Source: JAFMJV01 sp034436555
GTDB taxonomy: Bacteria; Chloroflexota; Limnocylindria; Limnocylindrales; CSP1-4
Direction: 5' to 3'
NCBI GenBank assembly: GCA_034436555.1
Contig: DAOTUU010000021.1
Location: 60,350-124,349, forward strand
Length of the DNA: 64,000 bases
The notes under the pieces were generated by a model. That model was not told the origin of the DNA, made no database searches, and saw only the letters and a list, made by a program, of their open reading frames with translations. Within the stretch, counting starts at the first letter, position 1. Every line of letters begins with the position of its first letter. Below are positions 59,522-64,000 of the stretch, in pieces. The position numbers and the translations under genes are program-made.

Positions 59522-60862
59522 ATGCGCGCACCAACCACGTCCGACCAGTCCGGCGTCGACGCCCCCGCGGATCCCGCGGCCGCACCGCGCTCGCGACGCG
59601 ACATCCTCACCCTTGGCCTCAGCAGCCTGGCCGGGGCCGTGGCCGCGAACGTCGCCACCGCGGTCCCGGCAGGCGCGGCAGCGGGCGCTGTGATGCGCGC
59701 CGGCCGCAGCAACGCCGCCGGATCGAAGTCCACGTCCCTGACGTCCAGCGCCAGGAAGGCGACGCTGTCGGTCACCGACACGAGCTCCGTCGGCGGCGCG
59801 AGCGCCGTCCGCGGCATCGCCTCATCGTCCTCTGCCGCGGTGTACGGCGTCTGGGGCTCCACGGTCTCGACGGCCAGCAGTTCCGCGGGTGTCATCGGTT
59901 CCGCCACGCAGGGCATGGGCATCTTCGGCACCGCGACAGGCCCCTTCGGCTCCGGCGCGGTGGGCGTCGCCGAGGGCGACTCCGGGGTCGGCGTCGTGGG
60001 TGTGGGTCACGGTGCCCAGTCGGTCGGCGTGGTCGGCTCCTCGGGGCATGCCAGCGGCGTCATGGGCTTCACGGCCGCGACGAGCGGCGAGCACGCAGGC
60101 GTCCGAGGCGGCACCGCGGGGACGTCCAATATCGTCCACGGCGTCCTCGGCCTGAGCGACTCCACATCCTCGTACGCCGCCGGTGTGAAGGGCACGTCCG
60201 ACACACCGAATGCCGCAGGCGTCATCGGGGTCGGTTTCGGCGGGGCCTGGGGCCTCTGGGCCTACTCCACCGGCTCGTACGCGATCGGCGCGTCCGGTCC
60301 CGTGTTGATGACCGACAACTGCACCATCGCGGGGACCCTGACCAAGGGTGCCGGCGCGTTCCGGATCGACCACCCGCTCGACCCGGAACACCGCTATCTC
60401 CAGCACTCGTTCGTCGAGAGCCCGGAGATGAAGAACGTGTACGACGGCGTGGTGACCCTCGATGCCTCAGGCGCCGCCACCGTCCGATTGCCACGCTGGT
60501 TCCAGGCGCTCAACCGCGACTTCCGCTACCAGCTCACGGCGATCGGGTCGCCGGCGCCCAGGCTGCACATCAGCCAGGGCGTCGACGGCAACCGGTTCAA
60601 GGTCGCCGGAGGCGAGCCGGGACAGCAGGTCTCGTGGCAGGTCACCGGGGTCCGGCATGATGCGTATGCCCGAAGCCACCCGATCCGGGTCGAGGTGCGC
60701 AAGCGCGGCGAGGAGGTCGGCCGGCTGCTCCATGCCACCGAGGCGGGCCGCTCGGCGAGCCTCGCGCTCGATCCCACCCTGACGAAGGCCCGTGCGGCGC
60801 GCCGACTCCACCCCCGGGAGAAGCTGGCGCCCGAGCCGATCCCGCGCATCGGGGCCGACTGA
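59522..60862 (+). CDS. Tat-exported surface protein with beta-helix-like repeats
   Basis: A 446-aa protein with a twin-arginine signal (SRRDILTLGLSSLAG, about residues 27-41). A long Gly/Ser/Val-rich repetitive region follows (about 90-290; VGVVG, AGVIG, SGVMGF units, like tail-fibre or parallel beta-helix proteins). The C-terminal domain AFRIDHPLDPEHRYLQHSFV leads to LNRDFRYQLTAIG, a module found at the ends of similar bacterial surface proteins. Function unknown; adhesion or surface display is plausible. ATG 59522 is chosen for GGGGG 4-5 nt upstream. Confidence 0.75.
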   Translation: MRAPTTSDQSGVDAPADPAAAPRSRRDILTLGLSSLAGAVAANVATAVPAGAAAGAVMRAGRSNAAGSKSTSLTSSARKATLSVTDTSSVGGASAVRGIASSSSAAVYGVWGSTVSTASSSAGVIGSATQGMGIFGTATGPFGSGAVGVAEGDSGVGVVGVGHGAQSVGVVGSSGHASGVMGFTAATSGEHAGVRGGTAGTSNIVHGVLGLSDSTSSYAAGVKGTSDTPNAAGVIGVGFGGAWGLWAYSTGSYAIGASGPVLMTDNCTIAGTLTKGAGAFRIDHPLDPEHRYLQHSFVESPEMKNVYDGVVTLDASGAATVRLPRWFQALNRDFRYQLTAIGSPAPRLHISQGVDGNRFKVAGGEPGQQVSWQVTGVRHDAYARSHPIRVEVRKRGEEVGRLLHATEAGRSASLALDPTLTKARAARRLHPREKLAPEPIPRIGAD

Positions 60863-60871
60863 CCTCACGTC

Positions 60872-60927
60872 GGCGGGGCGCAGCGGGCGGGGCGCAGCGG
60901 GCGGGGCGCAGCGGGCGGGGCGCCCCG
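60872..60927. repeat. 14-bp tandem array
   Basis: Three identical 14-bp units (60872, 60886, 60900) and a partial fourth lie just after the surface-protein stop, between convergent genes. Nothing else is seen in this 113-nt gap. Confidence 0.92.
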
Positions 60928-60975
60928 CCGAGACCGCGCACACGCCCGCGATCGGCGACGCGCGCCGTCCCGGGG

Positions 60976-61272
60976 TCAGTCGCCGGGGTGGCCGCCGGAC
61001 CGGATCGTGAACCCGCCGGCGGCGGTGGTTGGCGGCTCGTGCCGGATGGTCACGCCGCTCACCGAGGCCCCGTCCGGCCCCTCCTCCACCGCCCGCAGCA
61101 GCGTGTCCACCGCGGCCGCGGGTCCCTGCGCGAGGATCTCGACGGCACCGTCCGGCCGATTCCGCACCCAGCCGTCCAGGCCCAGGTCGGTCGCGGTGCG
61201 CTGGACGAACCACCGGAAGCCGACACCCTGGACCACGCCGCGGACCACGACCACGACCCGCTTCGGGCTCAC
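60976..61272 (-). CDS. acyP: Acylphosphatase
   Basis: A 98-aa acylphosphatase that hydrolyses acyl phosphates such as acetyl phosphate. The signature VQGVGFRWFVQR contains the catalytic Arg, and LDGWVRNRPDGAVEI the catalytic Asn. Full length. GTG start at 61272, 19 nt after the holB stop, same operon. Confidence 0.95.
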   Translation of the reverse strand: MSPKRVVVVVRGVVQGVGFRWFVQRTATDLGLDGWVRNRPDGAVEILAQGPAAAVDTLLRAVEEGPDGASVSGVTIRHEPPTTAAGGFTIRSGGHPGD

Positions 61273-61291
61273 GCCACCCGCCGGATCCCGG

Positions 61292-62485
61292 TCACGCGGC
61301 CCGCTCCGCGTGCGGCCAGGCGAGCACCAGATGGTCCATCACCAGTTCCGGGTTGGCGTACGCCTCGATTGCGGCCCCCAGGCCGTCGAGCCGATCGAGG
61401 AAGGCGAGGAGCTGCGCCGGATCGAGGCGCGCGGCGACCGCGTCCAGGTCGTCGATCAGGTCCATCCGACGGACGAGGCCGCGACCGCCCCGGCCCGCCA
61501 CCGCGAGATCGCGTCCGACGGAGCGCCACGCATCCACCACCCGGAGGGCGGCGCGACGGCGCTCGGCAGGCTGGGGCTTGCGTGTCCCAGCCGGCCCGGC
61601 CGCCGTCTGCGAGGCGGGCGCCCTGGATGTCCGCGATGTCCGGACCCGCGCCGGACGAGCGGGCGCCGGATCGGCTTCAGGGTCATCCGCGGTCGTCGCG
61701 TCAGGGTCGCCGCGCAGGATGGCATCCAGCGCGGCTCCCGCGGTCAACAGGTCCGGCACCGCAGCCAGGCGGGTCCGGCGGTCCGCCCCCAGGAGGTCCA
61801 GCAGCTCCCGGAGAAGCCGGTCGGCCACGAGGGTGCTCTCGGGATGGGCCGCGATGGTCATGGCGAGTCCGGGCAGCCCCCCGGCGGCGATGGCCGCCAC
61901 CCGTGCCCGCGGCGCGTCGGCGACGCCCCGGTCCACGAGCAGCCGCTCCACGATCGGGACGGGCACCGGGCCCAGGCGCAGGCGTGCCACCCGACTCACG
62001 ACCGTGGGCAGGATGGGTGCCTGGTCGTCGGCGCACAGGATGATGGTCGCATCGCCGACCGGCTCCTCGAGGGTCTTGAGCAGAGCGTTCTGGGCGTCGG
62101 GGTTCATACGGTGGGCAGCGACCACGATCGCCACGCGTCGGCGGCCCTCCATGGGCAGCAGCGCCAGCTCGCTGACGAGGCCGGTGACCTGGGCCAGCCG
62201 GATCTGCTCGCCGGCGCCATCCGGGGCGATCCGGTGGACGTCCGGATGGTTGCCGTGATCCACCTTGCGGCACGCCGAGCACGACCGGCACGGTCGAGCC
62301 GCCGGATCGTCCGCGGTGCACAGCAGTCCGGCGGCCAGGTCCGATGCGAGCGTGTCCTTGCCGCAGCCGCGTGGCCCCACGAGCAGCAGGGCGTGCGGCG
62401 GGCGGCCGGACGTGATGGCACGGTCGATGGCCGCGATCGCCGCGGGATGACCGCGGGTGCGCAGCCGCTCGACCGTGCCGGTCAG
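61292..62485 (-). CDS. holB: DNA polymerase III subunit delta' (clamp-loader)
   Basis: A 397-aa AAA+ clamp-loader subunit. Walker A is GPRGCGKDT, the zinc module reads CRSCSACRKVDHGNHPD, and NALLKTLEEP and the SRVARLRLGP region (sensor/SRC-like) follow. The first GTG in frame (62380) would start inside Walker A, so it cannot be the start. Upstream codons give the expected HPAAIAAIDRAI and PPHALLLVGP. CTG 62485, 5 nt after the previous stop and 7-8 nt after GGAGGG, is the best start. The C-terminal part contains an Ala/Arg-rich linker. Confidence 0.85.
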   Translation of the reverse strand: MTGTVERLRTRGHPAAIAAIDRAITSGRPPHALLLVGPRGCGKDTLASDLAAGLLCTADDPAARPCRSCSACRKVDHGNHPDVHRIAPDGAGEQIRLAQVTGLVSELALLPMEGRRRVAIVVAAHRMNPDAQNALLKTLEEPVGDATIILCADDQAPILPTVVSRVARLRLGPVPVPIVERLLVDRGVADAPRARVAAIAAGGLPGLAMTIAAHPESTLVADRLLRELLDLLGADRRTRLAAVPDLLTAGAALDAILRGDPDATTADDPEADPAPARPARVRTSRTSRAPASQTAAGPAGTRKPQPAERRRAALRVVDAWRSVGRDLAVAGRGGRGLVRRMDLIDDLDAVAARLDPAQLLAFLDRLDGLGAAIEAYANPELVMDHLVLAWPHAERAA

Positions 62486-62489
62486 GGGA

Positions 62490-64000
62490 TCAGCCCTCCG
62501 TCGGGGTGGTCGCGGCCCGGGTGGTCCGGCGTCGGACGGGCTTGGGCGCGACCTCCGCGGCGTCGGCGGCGGGCTCCGCGGCGGGGGCCTCGGCGGCGGG
62601 TGCCTCGGTCGCGGCGGGTGCCGCGGCCTTGGTGGTGCGCCGTCGGACGGGCTTGGGCGCGGCCTCCGCGACCTCCGCTGCCTCCGCGGCGGGTGCCTCG
62701 GCCACCGTCGGCGCCGCGGCCTCCGTCGGGGTGGTCGCGGTCCTCGTGGTGCGCCGTCGGACGGGCTTGGGCGCGGCCTCCGCGACCTCCGCGGCGGGCG
62801 CCGCGGTCACAGCGGTCTCCGCGGCGTCCGTGGCGTCCGGGGTCCCCGATGTGGAGACCGCTCGTCGACCGCCCCGCGGCGACTGCCCGGATCGGGACGC
62901 GGTTCCGGACGCGGGGGCAGACGCGGCGGGCCCGCTCGTGCCCTGGCGACGGGCGATCTCCGCGCGCAGCAGCTCCTGCATCTCCGGGGGCACCTCGCTC
63001 CACGGCTCGGCCGAGGCGCTCACGGGCGCCGGGGCGCGGTCGCGGTCGCGCGGTGCGGGTGCCGACGGCTGCGGCCGCCGTGCCTGGCCCTGGCCGCCAC
63101 CCCTGCCGCGGTCAGCGCCCTGGCTGCGGTCACCGCCCTGGCGGTTGCCGCCGCCCTGGCGGTTGCCGCCGCCCTGACCTGCGAACATGGCCGGGCCGCT
63201 GCGCCCGAAGCGCTCCCGATCGAGGGCTGACTGGTAGCCGCCGCCGCGCTGACCGCCCCGGCCGCCGCGCTGACCGCCCCGGCCGCCGCGGTTCCCGCGA
63301 CCCTGCTGCCGACGCTCCGCGAGCAGGTACTCCGGGATCTCCGGCTCGTCGTCGTACTCCTCGTCATCAACGTCCGCGGACGTGCTGACGGGCTGCGCGG
63401 GGAGGCCGATCTGGGTGTCCCAGACCGATCCGAACAGGGAGTGCTGCGGCATGGTCGGAAGCTCCTCCTCGAGGAACTCCTCGTCGTCGGCCGGCCCCTC
63501 CTCGCCTGTGGCTGCGACGGCCTCGCCGTCGGATCCCACCTCGCCGTCCGCGCGGCGCCCGCGGCCACGGCCGCGACCACCCCGCCGGCGCCGGCGTCGG
63601 CGGCCCTCTCCCTGCTGCTCGCCGTCGTCGCCGGACCCGTCGACGACCTCGAGGACGTCCAGGACCTCGCCCTCCTCCGCCGACTCGTCCTCCCGGGCCA
63701 CATCCGCCTGCGGCGCACGCGAGAGGCGCTCACCCGGCAGCATGATCACGTTGCCGGGCAGGTCCGCGGGCTGCGTCGCCACCGCTGCGGCAGCCGCGAC
63801 GCGCGGCTCGCGCTCGCGCTCGCCTCGGTCGCGACCGCCCCGCTCATCGCGATCGCGATCGCGACCCCGGCCGGTGCCACCCCGCCGACGGCGCGGACCC
63901 ATGTCCGTCTCCTTCTCGGGGACGGCGGTCATCGACAGGTCATCCTCGGGGGCCACGCGCCGACCGCTGCGGGCGCCCTTCTCCACCTTCGCGAGCTGGG
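62490..64000 (-). CDS. RG-rich, low-complexity protein (5' end outside window)
   Basis: The frame is open from the right edge to a TGA at 62490. The visible 500 residues are mostly disordered: an RRRRRRRGGRGRGRGRR block, an RGG-box-like array (RGGRGGQRGGRGGQRGGG, about 270 residues before the end), NRQGGGNRQGG repeats, and three APKPVRRRTT repeats at the C-terminus. RGG and RG tracts usually bind RNA. The N-terminal domain that would identify the protein lies beyond the window. It is upstream of and coupled to holB. A short ordered island (PQHSLFGSVWDTQIGLPAQP) may be a partner-binding motif. Confidence 0.7.
   Translation of the reverse strand, partial: QLAKVEKGARSGRRVAPEDDLSMTAVPEKETDMGPRRRRGGTGRGRDRDRDERGGRDRGEREREPRVAAAAAVATQPADLPGNVIMLPGERLSRAPQADVAREDESAEEGEVLDVLEVVDGSGDDGEQQGEGRRRRRRRGGRGRGRGRRADGEVGSDGEAVAATGEEGPADDEEFLEEELPTMPQHSLFGSVWDTQIGLPAQPVSTSADVDDEEYDDEPEIPEYLLAERRQQGRGNRGGRGGQRGGRGGQRGGGYQSALDRERFGRSGPAMFAGQGGGNRQGGGNRQGGDRSQGADRGRGGGQGQARRPQPSAPAPRDRDRAPAPVSASAEPWSEVPPEMQELLRAEIARRQGTSGPAASAPASGTASRSGQSPRGGRRAVSTSGTPDATDAAETAVTAAPAAEVAEAAPKPVRRRTTRTATTPTEAAAPTVAEAPAAEAAEVAEAAPKPVRRRTTKAAAPAATEAPAAEAPAAEPAADAAEVAPKPVRRRTTRAATTPTEG

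Overview
The window is 64 kb of very GC-rich bacterial chromosome (by eye roughly 70% G+C; not computed), densely coded on both strands. Stop/start overlaps of the GTGA or ATGA type are common, and GTG starts are frequent. Gene content includes fumC, glnS, holB, engB, acyP, an MMPL transporter, CapA- and DUF885-type enzymes, and carbohydrate ABC importer genes without an ATPase. Several starts look leaderless. This fits a free-living high-GC Chloroflexota (Limnocylindria-like) or a similar lineage; no phylogenetic marker in the window settles the taxon, so this is inference.

Layout. 1-5.5 kb: MMPL exporter, CrtC/AttH-like lipoprotein, DUF202 membrane protein, SDR. 5.6-14 kb: 5'-nucleotidase, FAH-family hydrolase, an operon of a hypothetical protein, CaiB-type CoA-transferase and EngB, a tandem pair of PAPS sulfotransferases, and a PIG-L deacetylase. 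14-24.8 kb: one long plus-strand catabolic cluster. It holds an MBL hydrolase, FadR-type regulator, Tat-exported solute-binding protein, SDR, ceramidase-like hydrolase, two MalF/MalG permeases, Gfo/Idh/MocA dehydrogenase, SDR, acetoacetate-decarboxylase-like protein and a degenerate SDR. It looks like import and oxidation of an unidentified sugar or sugar acid. 24.8-28.6 kb: subtilase and CapA-type proteins. 28.7-36.4 kb: tRNA-Asp, threonine aldolase, DUF885 peptidase-like protein, HisA-like protein, a candidate structured ncRNA with its own promoter and terminator, a GT-C-like membrane protein, and fumC.

36.5-48.55 kb is accessory. A tRNA-Arg(CCG) carries at its 3' end a 16-bp sequence repeated at 43.77 and 48.45 kb. 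Each copy is followed by the 3' end of the same large-serine-integrase gene. I read this as two islands in tandem plus a third integrase relic. Island A (36.6-43.8 kb) has phage-type genes (lysis cassette, HNH), a DUF3883 nuclease-like gene, a large secreted protein and a LuxR-type HTH gene. Island B (43.8-48.5 kb) carries a compact three-gene operon (TIGR04255-like protein, HTH/ParS-like protein, unknown protein). This operon is the best candidate here for an undescribed system. It is followed by a LuxR-HTH remnant and a broken IS110.

48.58-64 kb returns to chromosome: alpha/beta hydrolase, small secreted protein, sulfatase, glnS, a ScyD-like propeller protein, family-5-like UDG, a 1,188-aa GH13 protein, a Tat-exported surface protein, acyP, holB, and an RG-rich protein running off the right edge.

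A second theme is short tandem duplication. At least a dozen minisatellites (8 to 60 bp units) lie in gaps and, always in frame, inside coding sequences.
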